From positions 1 through 18,360 of the forward strand of contig NZ_JALOCF010000070.1 of assembly GCF_023227905.1 (NCBI RefSeq): DNA of 18,360 bases, written 5' to 3'. Shown here one piece after another: positions 7,111 through 14,990 of this stretch. Numbering within the stretch: the stretch's first letter is position 1; every line of letters begins with the position of its first letter. Source of the stretch: Methylobacter sp. Lineage in GTDB: Bacteria > Pseudomonadota > Gammaproteobacteria > Methylococcales > Methylomonadaceae. Under the pieces are notes generated by a model. The model did not search any database. It had not been told where the DNA came from and worked only from the letters and a program-made list of their open reading frames with translations. Position numbers and translations under genes: made by a program.

Positions 7111-7295
7111 TCACTCAAGCAGGGGATTATAGCCGATTGCATCGATTCGCGGCAGACCGGTGTCGGTAACAAGAGAAACGAAGTTTGCAGTAGAGGATGG
7201 TATCCAATATTCTGGACTGTACATTCAGGTCGAACGATATCTTTTCGTCGACCGTCATTTTGGAATTCGATGCGACCGGTAAATTCGAGATCCGT
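7111..7295 (-). pseudogene. Remnant of a second YdbH-like gene, C-terminal pieces
   Basis: Two fragments of the YdbH-like C-terminus survive in different minus-strand frames. Around 7292-7263 the translation reads DLEFTGRIEF, comparable to DLDQLTGRFEF in the intact protein (residue about 553). At 7170-7123 it reads VTDTGLPRIDAIGYNP, 13 of 16 identical to VTGGGLPRIDVIGYNP at residue 661 of the intact protein, then stops at 7111. The spacing has shrunk from about 108 to about 41 residues, with a frame change and a TGA between. The only open frame containing the second piece is 37 codons (7111-7224). It sits immediately upstream of ydbL, the place ydbH holds in the E. coli ydbH-ynbE-ydbL operon. 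I infer that an original ydbH copy has decayed here. Confidence 0.7.
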
Positions 7296-7320
7296 CGCCT
7301 TATTGGAGCATAGGAATCGA

Positions 7321-7406
7321 GCATAAAAAGCATGCCCGCCCCTACTTCAAGCCCGTTGCAAGCGATTGCGGACTGGTGTTTGAATAAAGGCGGGCATTTT
7401 TAATGC
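7321..7406. other. Inverted-repeat structured element, possible two-way terminator or small RNA
   Basis: ATGCCCGCC (7332-7340) is repeated inverted as GGCGGGCAT (7389-7397). The match extends outward through A/T runs to GCAT at both ends, giving roughly 18-base terminal arms. Inside lie TTCAA/TTGAA and the hairpin GCAA-GCGA-TTGC. A T-run follows the stem on both strands (TTTTT on plus at 7397-7401; CTTTTT on minus). It could terminate the GTPase transcript, be a small RNA, or be a small palindromic insertion beside the ydbH remnant; the sequence alone does not decide. Confidence 0.5.
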
Positions 7407-7427
7407 TTCCCTGGCATGGTTTCAGTG

Positions 7428-7455
7428 CAGTTTGATTAAATTCGCCATCAAACTG
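7428..7455. terminator. Hairpin downstream of the GTPase gene
   Basis: CAGTTTGAT (7428-7436) and ATCAAACTG (7447-7455) form a perfect 9-bp stem with a 10-base loop, about 30 bases after the GTPase stop. There is no T-tract, so it may be only the first part of a terminator or a 3' stabilising hairpin. Confidence 0.4.
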
Positions 7456-7483
7456 AAGAAACAAATGCAAGCAGCATTAAATA

Positions 7484-9868
7484 TCAAAACACGTTGGTAC
7501 AGCTTTCCCTAATCTCCTTAAGCTCTACGGCAATCTCCCGACGCATGCGAAAATCCCGGCGCGTGTGGACTATGTTGTATGGAATATTAGGGTTCTTTTC
7601 GTATTTGACGGCTGTGCGGATGATGCCTATCCACTGCCGGTCGTTATCTTCCATGTCTTTAAAGCGATTACGAATACGTTCCAGTTCCTGGTTGCAATAG
7701 GTAATAAAACCTGCGGCATAAAATACGCTGTTTTTCAGGTAGTCTTGTAAGGCAGCTAAATCGCCGTTAATTTCGACAACAACTTCTTCAAAATTAGCCG
7801 GCTCGGTAGAAAACATTTTATCTGCCGGGTCTTCGATCAGTTTTTTGACCGGCGGCATCGCTTCAGCGGTCACCGCATTGACAATATCTTGTATGACCTG
7901 GTTTTTGGCTGTCGGTTTTTCCACCGATTTGGCACGGCTACCGGTAGCGGCGGTTTGAGCGAGTTTTGTCCACAGACCGTAACGCAGATAATGTGTCAGG
8001 CCGCCTTCGCGCTTGGCCTTATCGTTGCCTTGATAGAATGCTTCAAGGGTTTTAATTTCGGCTGAACGCTCGTGCAACAAACGTTCTCTTGCATGTAAAG
8101 GCTTGGCAATAAAGGCTTCGACAGCTACCCGGCTAAAGCGCAAAAACAGTACTTGAAAGCCGTGCCGAATGCGCGCCTGTTCAACTACTTCATCAACATC
8201 GGAATGCAGCAAAGTTTTGCGTACTTCTTCGGTTTCCCACAGCAGGCTTTGAGTCTTTAGAGCAATTTGATCGATAAGGGCTTGTAGCGCCTGCGCCAGC
8301 TGGTCAGTCATTTCGGTTTCAAATTTTTTCTGAATTTCCCGAAATAATTCTTCACGAATTTTATAATTGCCTTCACGCGAGTCAGGCATGGAAATGGTAC
8401 CGCCCGCTGTGTAAATGCGCTTTAACTCGTCAGGTTGGGCTGTGATCAAATTAGACAGTAAAAGCTCGATTTTTTCGTCATAGGCTGAATGCAGCGCAGC
8501 CAATTCATGATGTTCCGAACCCAAAGCGTCGGCTTCTTTGCGGCCTTGAATAACTTCGGCGTACCAGGTATCGAAATCTTTTTTGATGCGTTGCCACTGC
8601 CGTCCCCACCATTGATTAAAATCCTTACCCAGTAAATCATCTTCCTGGATTTCATTTTCATCAAATACGCCGTAAACCGGTTCAAGCTTGAGCAATATTT
8701 CATTAGCGATTTGCCGGATGCTGCTGACCAAGCCATCGCAACGTCTTTCTAAAACACCTGAGCGCTCATTGTCGATGTAGTAATTAATGGATTCCTTGAG
8801 CGCCGCCATGCCATCGTTGATACCCAGCTTTTTCATTTTCGCTTTATCGTCGGCGCTCTTAGCGCGTCTTAGGGTATCGTCGGAAGGAATGCCAAACTCG
8901 ACTAAATGAGAGCGCGCGCAAACCGGGATTAACCGGCGCTCAGGCACTGACGGCCAATAGCTGCGATGCTTGGTGTAGGTCTCTTTAAAGTCGATTTGAT
9001 CGTCCATCGCATCGGCCTGGGTGAGCACCACAAAGACCTTATCGGAAACTTTTACCGTAGGGTCTTCGGAATCGGCAATGACCAGCATTTCTTTCTCGGG
9101 TCCGGTAATGGACGGCTGCTTCATTTCCTTGGCGTAAATGATCGCATCGCAGTTTTTTAACCGTTCGGTCGCTTGCTCGGCATGCATTAAAATACCCGAG
9201 TTAAAGCCCGGCACATCATGAAAAATGATGTCGCGGTCGCTGCGCAAACGCACGGTCTTCAATTGAATACGCTTAATCGCTAAAGATTGAGCCCGGTTTT
9301 TAAACACCGCCGACTGCAATTGTTCGCTGATTTCGCCGATATCGGTAAAGTGTTGCGTATAACCGGCTTTTTGCTTAGAAAACACTAAAATCTGGGTAAG
9401 ATGTTTTTCGGTATCATCAAAATCTTCTTGTATTTCTTTGCGCTCGCGTTCGCTTAAAAGACCTAACAGCGCATCACGCCGCTGTAGTTGAAGCTTGCTG
9501 ATTTCTTCTTTGGTGTAATACTGGATATACAGCAGTTGATCTTGTTCAGTCTGGGCGGACCAAATCTCGGTACTGGTGAATGTGCAGCGCTCGCGTGCGG
9601 ACGGCAAAATTTCCTGCCCTAACCAGGCATTCAGCAGCGCACTTTTCCCTGCCTTTTCCAAACCGATTACCGCTACTTCAAAACGATTGGCATGCAGGCG
9701 TTCCAATTGTCGCTCCAAACGAGGACGCTCAATGTTGAGCCGCCTTAGCAAGTCCGGGGAAATATCCACGCCGGTTTTATTGCCCAAAGTAATCAGTTTA
9801 TCAGCCAGTACCGACGTTTTTTCCAATCTGGCCAATTGTTTTTGACAGGTTTCTAACCAAGTAGTCAT
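7484..9868 (-). CDS. Large dynamin-like GTPase
   Basis: A 794-residue cytoplasmic protein with a dynamin-type GTPase domain and long helical C-terminus. G1/P-loop GLEKAGKS (69-76); switch-I Thr in TFTSTE (about 96-101); G3 DVPG (218-221); G4-like TQAD (283-286), where the usual Lys is Gln. About 115 residues of charged helix lie between switch I and G3, longer than in most small GTPases. Residues about 380-790 are mostly amphipathic helix, as in dynamin stalk/bundle regions; no TM segment is obvious. Bacterial dynamin-like proteins remodel or protect membranes, and some act in phage resistance; which applies here is unknown. ATG 9868 follows a weak GGA; a TTG at 9901 is the alternative. The gene stands alone, without the partner GTPase found in some bacterial dynamin pairs. 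Confidence 0.85.
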   Translation of the reverse strand: MTTWLETCQKQLARLEKTSVLADKLITLGNKTGVDISPDLLRRLNIERPRLERQLERLHANRFEVAVIGLEKAGKSALLNAWLGQEILPSARERCTFTSTEIWSAQTEQDQLLYIQYYTKEEISKLQLQRRDALLGLLSERERKEIQEDFDDTEKHLTQILVFSKQKAGYTQHFTDIGEISEQLQSAVFKNRAQSLAIKRIQLKTVRLRSDRDIIFHDVPGFNSGILMHAEQATERLKNCDAIIYAKEMKQPSITGPEKEMLVIADSEDPTVKVSDKVFVVLTQADAMDDQIDFKETYTKHRSYWPSVPERRLIPVCARSHLVEFGIPSDDTLRRAKSADDKAKMKKLGINDGMAALKESINYYIDNERSGVLERRCDGLVSSIRQIANEILLKLEPVYGVFDENEIQEDDLLGKDFNQWWGRQWQRIKKDFDTWYAEVIQGRKEADALGSEHHELAALHSAYDEKIELLLSNLITAQPDELKRIYTAGGTISMPDSREGNYKIREELFREIQKKFETEMTDQLAQALQALIDQIALKTQSLLWETEEVRKTLLHSDVDEVVEQARIRHGFQVLFLRFSRVAVEAFIAKPLHARERLLHERSAEIKTLEAFYQGNDKAKREGGLTHYLRYGLWTKLAQTAATGSRAKSVEKPTAKNQVIQDIVNAVTAEAMPPVKKLIEDPADKMFSTEPANFEEVVVEINGDLAALQDYLKNSVFYAAGFITYCNQELERIRNRFKDMEDNDRQWIGIIRTAVKYEKNPNIPYNIVHTRRDFRMRREIAVELKEIRESCTNVF

Positions 9869-10071
9869 GAGTGTTCCGAAATTACAAGAAAGATGAAACA
9901 AATTTAAATCGCCATAGTTTACCGTATTGTTAGCAGACTACTCGACAAGTTATTGTATGATTAATTCATACTGTAAAAAATCTGGTCAATAATTAATCCG
10001 GCAATAAATGAGCGTATTTATATTGAATGTAATAATAGATTAAATAGAGAACCTTGGCCGCAAATCATCGC

Positions 10072-12171
10072 CTACTCAACAATCACTTCATCCGTTGCCG
10101 TAATACGCTTCAACCGCTCCATCAACACATCCCAGTCAACGCGTGGGTTATAACCGATCACATCGATACGCGGCAGGCCACCGCCGGTGACAATGGCGTA
10201 GCCTGATTCCCTGGCTTCTACGCCCATCAATTGACACACGCCGTTATGCAAATAACACCCCATGCCCAGCTTGTCATAGCCAAAGGTGTCAAAGAACCTT
10301 AAAAAACTTCTGGACAGTAAATCGGCTGCGCCGCCGCCACCGATATTGGCGATGTTTTGTACCGCTTTTTGGCTGATTCGATGCCGCGAATCGTCGTTTT
10401 CTGGTGTGCCCAGCCACGCGAAAAAAGAGACCGGGCGCCAGTTTTCCATATACAACTGCTGGACATAGCCCGATAGCTTGCCGGTAATGCCGCCAAATTC
10501 AAACCGGCCGGTCAGTTGGTCCAGGTCCAGATTGTTAATTTCAACATCGCTGTGAAACTTGATGAAATCCGTAAACAACCCTGAAGAGGCCAAATTGCTG
10601 ATCTTTATCTCACCGTCAAACGCCTTGATAATCAGTTCGCCGCCCAGACTCAGGGTTTTGTTGCTGTACTCGACTCGGGGGATATGACCGCTGATAGTAC
10701 CCGATAACGGTGTCCAGTTCAGCGCGCGGGATAGCTGCTCAAGTGACACATTGTTTACGCTCCCATCAAACGACACCTCGGGCTCTTGCTGGTTTCTGGC
10801 CTGCCAACTGAAATGGTTGATAGCGATTGCGCCGCCTAATAAAGGCAATTGAGCTTTTTCAAGCAGCCGGATGCTGTCAGCCCGGCTCAGGAACGATAGC
10901 TCGGCAGGGCCTACAGCTACACCTCCCACCTTCAATTGCTGCCAGAAAAATTTCGACGGCCGGCTAAAAAACTCATCGTTCGCCCAGTTAACCTGGCCTG
11001 CCCCGCCCTGAATTTCACCGCGTCCCGCTGCATCTTTAACACCAAAATTGTCAAAGGTTGCCGCCATCGCGGTTAAGGACTGATCGTTAATCAGAAAGTC
11101 GGCTCTTAAGCTTCCTGCGAGCGAGATGTCTTGCAATACGGTCTGCTCAAAAAACGGTTTCAGGTAAATTGCTGAAACATCCTGCAAATTATTGCTGTTC
11201 AACGAGATCTGGGCCTTTTCAATAGTTAATTCATCCTTGTAATGAACGGTTGCGTTGCCGTTTATTTCCCCAGCATTTGAGTGTTTGTAATTTGCAGCGT
11301 TAATTTCGACCCTGTTGTTTGATGCGTCCCAATCGCCTTGGGCATCCCACACTATATGTTGCCCGGCCGCTTCCAGATATAAAGGCTCTACATACAACGC
11401 TCCGCCGTTAACATCAATATGACTTTGCCATTGCCATAAGCCGTTATAGTTTTTAGCATCTAGTGTTGATTCAAGCATTAACGCCTCGGCTGCAAACCGC
11501 CCGTCTTTGGTTTGTCCGGTCAGGCCGTCCAGCCCAACGCTTAAGGTAAACTCATGAACTCGCGCATGACTGCCGCATGCGTTTAACTTAACATTGATTT
11601 TTCCGGCTTTAAGTTTGAAGTATTCCTGGGGCAACAGCTGCTGGATCAATTTGCCGTCCACCGCCTTAGCGTCAATATGCAGCCGCCATAGTTCAACCTG
11701 CTCTTCACCATCAATCGCTACGATACCGCCCGCCAAACGTAAACCAGTCAATTTGAATGAGCTGCGCTGCTCCGTAACGTGAAAAGAAAAGTTGGTTGAC
11801 GGCGATTGCCATTGTTTTGATTGTATCTTCGCCTTGCCCTGTTCGCACAACAATTCCTTGTTTTGCCAAGTGAAAGAAGTACAACGAATGTTGGCCAGAT
11901 TGAGGTCATTAAAAGGTTTTGGCAGGCTTAGCTTGGCGATCGTTAAGGTCAGTTTTTGCGGATTTTGCTGTATGTCGGTCAGGGCGATATTGATGCCTTC
12001 CAGCTTCCATTGCGTCCCTGCAAGGGTGCCGACATTAAGCGATACGCTATCCAGCGCATTGGCGGTGAACGATATTAAAATAAAAACGATGATCAGGATG
12101 AGTCTGATCAAGGACGACGGGACGGCCGCCTCTAAAAATTCTTCGGCAGGCTCAGAATGAGCGGCTTTCAT
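10072..12171 (-). CDS. YdbH-like AsmA-type envelope protein
   Basis: A 699-residue protein with one N-terminal membrane anchor (about 21-40) and a long periplasmic body of repeating beta-strand segments, as in AsmA-like bridge proteins that move lipids between membranes. The C-terminal block has LTGRFEFGGITGKLSGYV, NWRPVSFFAWLGTP, RISQKAVQNI, GCYLHNGVCQLMG (a Cys pair) and GLPRIDVIGYNPRVDW, a pattern I associate with YdbH-family proteins; E. coli YdbH is longer (about 880). The ATG overlaps the cysM stop (TAATG), implying coupling. The first 20 residues, before the anchor, are hydrophilic and encoded by DNA resembling a dispersed GGCAGGCTCAG repeat, so the native start may be a downstream non-ATG codon. 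A remnant of a second copy lies upstream of ydbL. Assignment to YdbH is moderate; coding status is certain. Confidence 0.85.
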   Translation of the reverse strand: MKAAHSEPAEEFLEAAVPSSLIRLILIIVFILISFTANALDSVSLNVGTLAGTQWKLEGINIALTDIQQNPQKLTLTIAKLSLPKPFNDLNLANIRCTSFTWQNKELLCEQGKAKIQSKQWQSPSTNFSFHVTEQRSSFKLTGLRLAGGIVAIDGEEQVELWRLHIDAKAVDGKLIQQLLPQEYFKLKAGKINVKLNACGSHARVHEFTLSVGLDGLTGQTKDGRFAAEALMLESTLDAKNYNGLWQWQSHIDVNGGALYVEPLYLEAAGQHIVWDAQGDWDASNNRVEINAANYKHSNAGEINGNATVHYKDELTIEKAQISLNSNNLQDVSAIYLKPFFEQTVLQDISLAGSLRADFLINDQSLTAMAATFDNFGVKDAAGRGEIQGGAGQVNWANDEFFSRPSKFFWQQLKVGGVAVGPAELSFLSRADSIRLLEKAQLPLLGGAIAINHFSWQARNQQEPEVSFDGSVNNVSLEQLSRALNWTPLSGTISGHIPRVEYSNKTLSLGGELIIKAFDGEIKISNLASSGLFTDFIKFHSDVEINNLDLDQLTGRFEFGGITGKLSGYVQQLYMENWRPVSFFAWLGTPENDDSRHRISQKAVQNIANIGGGGAADLLSRSFLRFFDTFGYDKLGMGCYLHNGVCQLMGVEARESGYAIVTGGGLPRIDVIGYNPRVDWDVLMERLKRITATDEVIVE

Positions 12172-13070
12172 TAGCCAGGGAAAACACCTGTGGACAAATA
12201 CCGATCGCCCCGGTCGCAGATAATCACCACAATCACCGCATTCTCGACTTCTTCAGACAGTTTCAAGGCCGCATGAACAGCGCCGCCGGATGAAACACCG
12301 GCAAAAATACCTTCTTGGGCGGCCAAAGCGCGGGTAACATTTTCGGCTGAAACCTGATCGACGTCGATAATCCGGTTAACTCGGTCGGCTTGATAGATCT
12401 TAGGTAGATATTCCTGAGGCCAACGCCGGATACCGGGGATTTTAGACTCGCCTTCCGGCTGCACGCCGATAACCTGAATAGCGCTGTTTTGCTCTTTCAG
12501 GAACTTTGAAGTACCCATAATGGTGCCGGTCGTACCCATGGAGCTGACAAAATGGGTGACTTTTCCGTGCGTATCCCGCCAGATCTCAGGACCGGTGCCT
12601 TCATAATGAGCACGCGGATTATCAGGATTGGAAAACTGGTCCAGAACCTTGCCCTTGCCGGCCGCTTCCATTTCCCTCGATAAGTCAATCGCCGCCTCCA
12701 TACTGCCTGCCGCCGGTGTCAGGATGATCTCCGCACCGTAAGCTTTCATCGAAGCCCGACGTTCTTCGCTCATGTTATCGGGCATGATCAGAGTCATTTT
12801 ATAGCCTTTGATCGCCGCCGCCATCGCCAACGCAATGCCGGTGTTACCACTGGTCGCTTCAATCAAGCGGTCGCCGGGTTTGATCTCGCCTCTTTGTTCA
12901 GCATGCTTAATCATGCTCAATGCCGGTCGGTCTTTTACCGAACCGGCCGGGTTGTTGCCTTCCAGCTTAACTAGAATAGTATTGCCCGTAGTGCCGGGCA
13001 AGCGTTGCAACCTGACCAAAGGCGTATTGCCGACAAAAGATTCAATGGTTGGGAAAGTCATGGTAGTCAT
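12171..13070 (-). CDS. cysM: Cysteine synthase B (O-acetylserine sulfhydrylase B)
   Basis: A 299-residue PLP enzyme that makes cysteine from O-acetylserine and sulfide; CysM-type enzymes can also use thiosulfate, forming S-sulfocysteine. PLP Lys46 in GNNPAGSVKDRPA, phosphate-binding loop TSGNTG (73-78), glycine loop SSMGTTGTIMG, and GVSSGGAV near the C-terminus. The GNNPAGSVKDR form and the length (E. coli CysM 303) favour CysM over CysK. Two ATGs are possible (13070 and the fourth codon at 13061), and neither has a strong ribosome binding site. Its stop overlaps the start of the YdbH-like gene, an unusual pairing. A four-copy heptamer repeat lies in its upstream leader. Confidence 0.95.
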   Translation of the reverse strand: MTTMTFPTIESFVGNTPLVRLQRLPGTTGNTILVKLEGNNPAGSVKDRPALSMIKHAEQRGEIKPGDRLIEATSGNTGIALAMAAAIKGYKMTLIMPDNMSEERRASMKAYGAEIILTPAAGSMEAAIDLSREMEAAGKGKVLDQFSNPDNPRAHYEGTGPEIWRDTHGKVTHFVSSMGTTGTIMGTSKFLKEQNSAIQVIGVQPEGESKIPGIRRWPQEYLPKIYQADRVNRIIDVDQVSAENVTRALAAQEGIFAGVSSGGAVHAALKLSEEVENAVIVVIICDRGDRYLSTGVFPG

Positions 13071-13100
13071 TGTGATGATTAAGGTCCAAGGTAAAAGCTG

Positions 13101-13128
13101 AAAGGCTAAAGGCTAAAGGCTAAAGGCT
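13101..13128. repeat. Tandem heptamer AAAGGCT, four copies
   Basis: Four perfect end-to-end copies of AAAGGCT, preceded by the degenerate AAAAGCT. They lie in the 90-base gap between the HAD gene and cysM, within about 60 bases of the cysM start. Such strand-slippage repeats can vary in copy number. Confidence 0.95.
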
Positions 13129-13160
13129 AAAAATTATTGCTCCTTTCGCCTTATTTATTT

Positions 13161-13847
13161 CTATTTATGAAAATGATGCGTCGGACACTGGCCGTCTCTC
13201 AAACTGATGATCGGCCAATTGGAAGTTTTCGCAAACTCGGTCAGTTTTTCATCGGGATCGACCGCCACCGGATTGTCTACCAGCTTGAGCAATGGCAGAT
13301 CGTTGTGGGAATCACTATAAAACCAACTGTCCTGCATGGTTTCGGTGGAGTTTTTCAGCCACGCTTCCAGCAACTTAACTTTGCCTTCCCTAAAACAGGG
13401 GATGTCGTTGAATCCGCCGGTATAACGCCCGTCGATAAATTCCGGCGTGGTTGCCAGTAAGTTTTCAATGCCGTACAGGTTGACTATCGGCTCGGTAACA
13501 AAGCGGTTGGTTGCGGTAATAACCAGCAAAGTGTCGCCTCGGGCTTTATGCTTGTCGATCAACTGTTGCGCGGATTGCAACATCAGCGGCCTGATGGTTT
13601 CTTCAATAAATTGCGCCCGCCATTGATAAAGCTGTTCGGGATTGTTGTCCGCCAAAGGTTGCAGCGAAAAGCGCAGAAACTCGACAATATCCAGCGTCCC
13701 CTGCTTATAGTCATCGTAGAACCTGGCGTTGGCGCTTTCATAGTGATTTTTATCGACGATGCCTTGGTCGACAAGAAACTGTCCCCACAGATAGTCACTG
13801 TCATCGGCAATCAAGGTATTGTCTAAATCAAAAATCGCTAAACTCAC
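13161..13847 (-). CDS. HAD-superfamily subfamily IB phosphatase (SerB-like)
   Basis: A 228-residue cytoplasmic phosphatase. Motif I FDLDNTL has the nucleophile Asp7 and acid Asp9; motif II VITATNR gives the Thr; a Lys for motif III is in FREGKVKLL; motif IV is YSDSHNDLPLL. A helical cap lies between motifs I and II. This layout matches HAD-IB hydrolases annotated as phosphoserine- or histidinol-phosphatase-like; the substrate cannot be read from sequence. The tail ends in CPTHHFHK, a short His-rich end that may be incidental. It is divergent from rppH across 157 bases, a pairing also seen in pseudomonads, so the neighbourhood is conserved. Confidence 0.9.
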   Translation of the reverse strand: MSLAIFDLDNTLIADDSDYLWGQFLVDQGIVDKNHYESANARFYDDYKQGTLDIVEFLRFSLQPLADNNPEQLYQWRAQFIEETIRPLMLQSAQQLIDKHKARGDTLLVITATNRFVTEPIVNLYGIENLLATTPEFIDGRYTGGFNDIPCFREGKVKLLEAWLKNSTETMQDSWFYSDSHNDLPLLKLVDNPVAVDPDEKLTEFAKTSNWPIISLRDGQCPTHHFHK

Positions 13848-14004
13848 GGTTAATCCTGTGTTGAGTAATTAAAAAGCCTATGGCGCATGGCCTTTATTTA
13901 TGGAACAATGAGGCCATTAAATTTAACTTACTAGCCTAATCTTTTAATAATTTTACCATTAGCAAGATTAAAGATATAGGAAAGGTAAAAACACAGGTTT
14001 TAAC

Positions 14005-14553
14005 ATGATTGACTCTAAAGGATACCGGCCCAATGTCGGAATCATCCTTTGCAATGACGAGGGTCGCGTGTTTTGGGCAAAACGAATGGGTGTAAACTCA
14101 TGGCAATTCCCGCAAGGCGGGATAAATCCGAATGAAGACCCAGAAGCTGCGATGTATCGGGAGTTGTGCGAAGAAACAGGGCTGCAACAGCAGCACGTCC
14201 AGGTGCTCGGCCGTACGCGATATTGGCTGAGATATCAGCTGCCCGAACGTTATATACGCAAGAACTCTCTGCCGTTATGCATAGGCCAAAAACAAATCTG
14301 GTATATGCTGCGCTTGGTGACGCATGAATCCAACGTGCGTTTCGATCAGTGCGCCAAACCGGAATTCGATGACTGGCGCTGGGTGGACTATTGGGAACCG
14401 CTTAAAGATGTGGTGTATTTCAAGCGCAAGGTTTATCAAAAAGCGATGAGCGAGTTGGGTGCCATTCTGACTGCTGATACCGTTCCTGTTAACGCCGCCG
14501 GGTATTTGGCCAAAGAAATTGAAAAGGCCAAAGACAAAAGGCGCAAAAAGTAG
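14005..14553 (+). CDS. rppH: RNA pyrophosphohydrolase RppH
   Basis: A 182-residue Nudix hydrolase that removes pyrophosphate from 5'-triphosphate RNA, opening transcripts to RNase E decay. The N-terminus MIDSKGYRPNVGIILCN and RMGVNSWQFPQGGI are classic RppH. The Nudix box at 38-60 fits GX5EX7REUXEEXGU exactly, with Glu44, Glu53, Glu56 and Glu57 present. C-terminal elements include KPEFDDWRWVDYW and VVYFKRKVY; the last residues are Lys/Arg-rich. Length is slightly above E. coli RppH (176). Only a weak AGG precedes the ATG. The 157-base divergent region with the HAD gene must hold promoters for both, but no clear -35/-10 pair is seen. Confidence 0.97.
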   Translation: MIDSKGYRPNVGIILCNDEGRVFWAKRMGVNSWQFPQGGINPNEDPEAAMYRELCEETGLQQQHVQVLGRTRYWLRYQLPERYIRKNSLPLCIGQKQIWYMLRLVTHESNVRFDQCAKPEFDDWRWVDYWEPLKDVVYFKRKVYQKAMSELGAILTADTVPVNAAGYLAKEIEKAKDKRRKK

Positions 14554-14569
14554 CATCGCTATTCACCAC

Positions 14570-14598
14570 TCCCACGGCGTCATAAACAAGCCGTGGGA
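14570..14598 (+). terminator. Hairpin after rppH
   Basis: TCCCACGGC (14570-14578) and GCCGTGGGA (14590-14598) form a 9-bp GC-rich stem with an 11-base loop, 17 bases after the rppH stop. The T-rich run (CTCTCTTTTTC) comes only about 13 bases later, so it may act as a weak terminator or a 3' end protector. Confidence 0.55.
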
Positions 14599-14642
14599 AG
14601 ATCGATACTTCCTCTCTTTTTCTTTGACACAATCTGATTCAG

Positions 14643-14679
14643 GTATTGGTTCAGCAAACTGAACCTCTGAAACCAATAC
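14643..14679. other. Two mutually exclusive hairpins between convergent genes
   Basis: GTATTGGTTCAG (14643-14654) pairs with CTGAAACCAATAC (14667-14679), one bulge, while GGTTCAG (14648-14654) can instead pair with CTGAACC (14659-14665) around a CAAA loop. The left arm is shared, so only one fold forms at a time. It lies between rppH and the convergent lipoprotein gene. Confidence 0.7.
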
Positions 14680-14704
14680 TCTTGCGGCCATTACTTAACG
14701 CACG

Positions 14705-14962
14705 TTATTTTTTAGTATCCGATTTCTTAGCGTCAGAAGCAATTCCCACTTTTATTGGCGGCAGCCTCGTAACTCTTATGGGTGGTAACTCGGTGATTGC
14801 AACATCGGCACCAACCTTAACTTCGATCGGTTTTTCGACAGCCAAAGAAATAGGTTTATCCGTCGCAATATTCAAGTTCACAGTAAGCGGACAGCCTGAT
14901 AATGTTATTGAAGCAAGGATTATCAGTTTCCATTTGAACAACAGATGAAGAATCTTATTCAT
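14705..14962 (-). CDS. Small lipoprotein, weakly YnbE-like
   Basis: An 85-residue predicted lipoprotein: Lys-containing N-terminus, hydrophobic stretch, and lipobox Leu-Ser-Gly-Cys. The mature part is short and beta-prone: PLTVNLNIATDKPISLAVEKPIEVKV, then an internal repeat LPPIRV/LPPIKV, and a charged tail. 'TVNLNI' with alternating hydrophobics loosely recalls YnbE, the small lipoprotein partner of YdbH, but YnbE is shorter (about 61) and the match is weak. Start chosen is ATG 14962, nine bases after AGAGG; the ATG at 14971 would abut the Shine-Dalgarno. Its leader (14963-15100) carries a cluster of palindromes. No enzymatic function is proposed. Confidence 0.7.
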   Translation of the reverse strand: MNKILHLLFKWKLIILASITLSGCPLTVNLNIATDKPISLAVEKPIEVKVGADVAITELPPIRVTRLPPIKVGIASDAKKSDTKK

Positions 14963-14990
14963 ATCGATCATCCTCTTTTTGTCTGGCTGA

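Noticed and set aside
7127..7333. 68-codon minus-strand frame
   Set aside because: It does not contain the YdbH-like peptides in frame and has no ribosome binding site; the region is better explained as a decayed gene.
13101..13128. Possible CRISPR-like array
   Set aside because: The units are 7 bases with no spacers; it is a simple tandem repeat.
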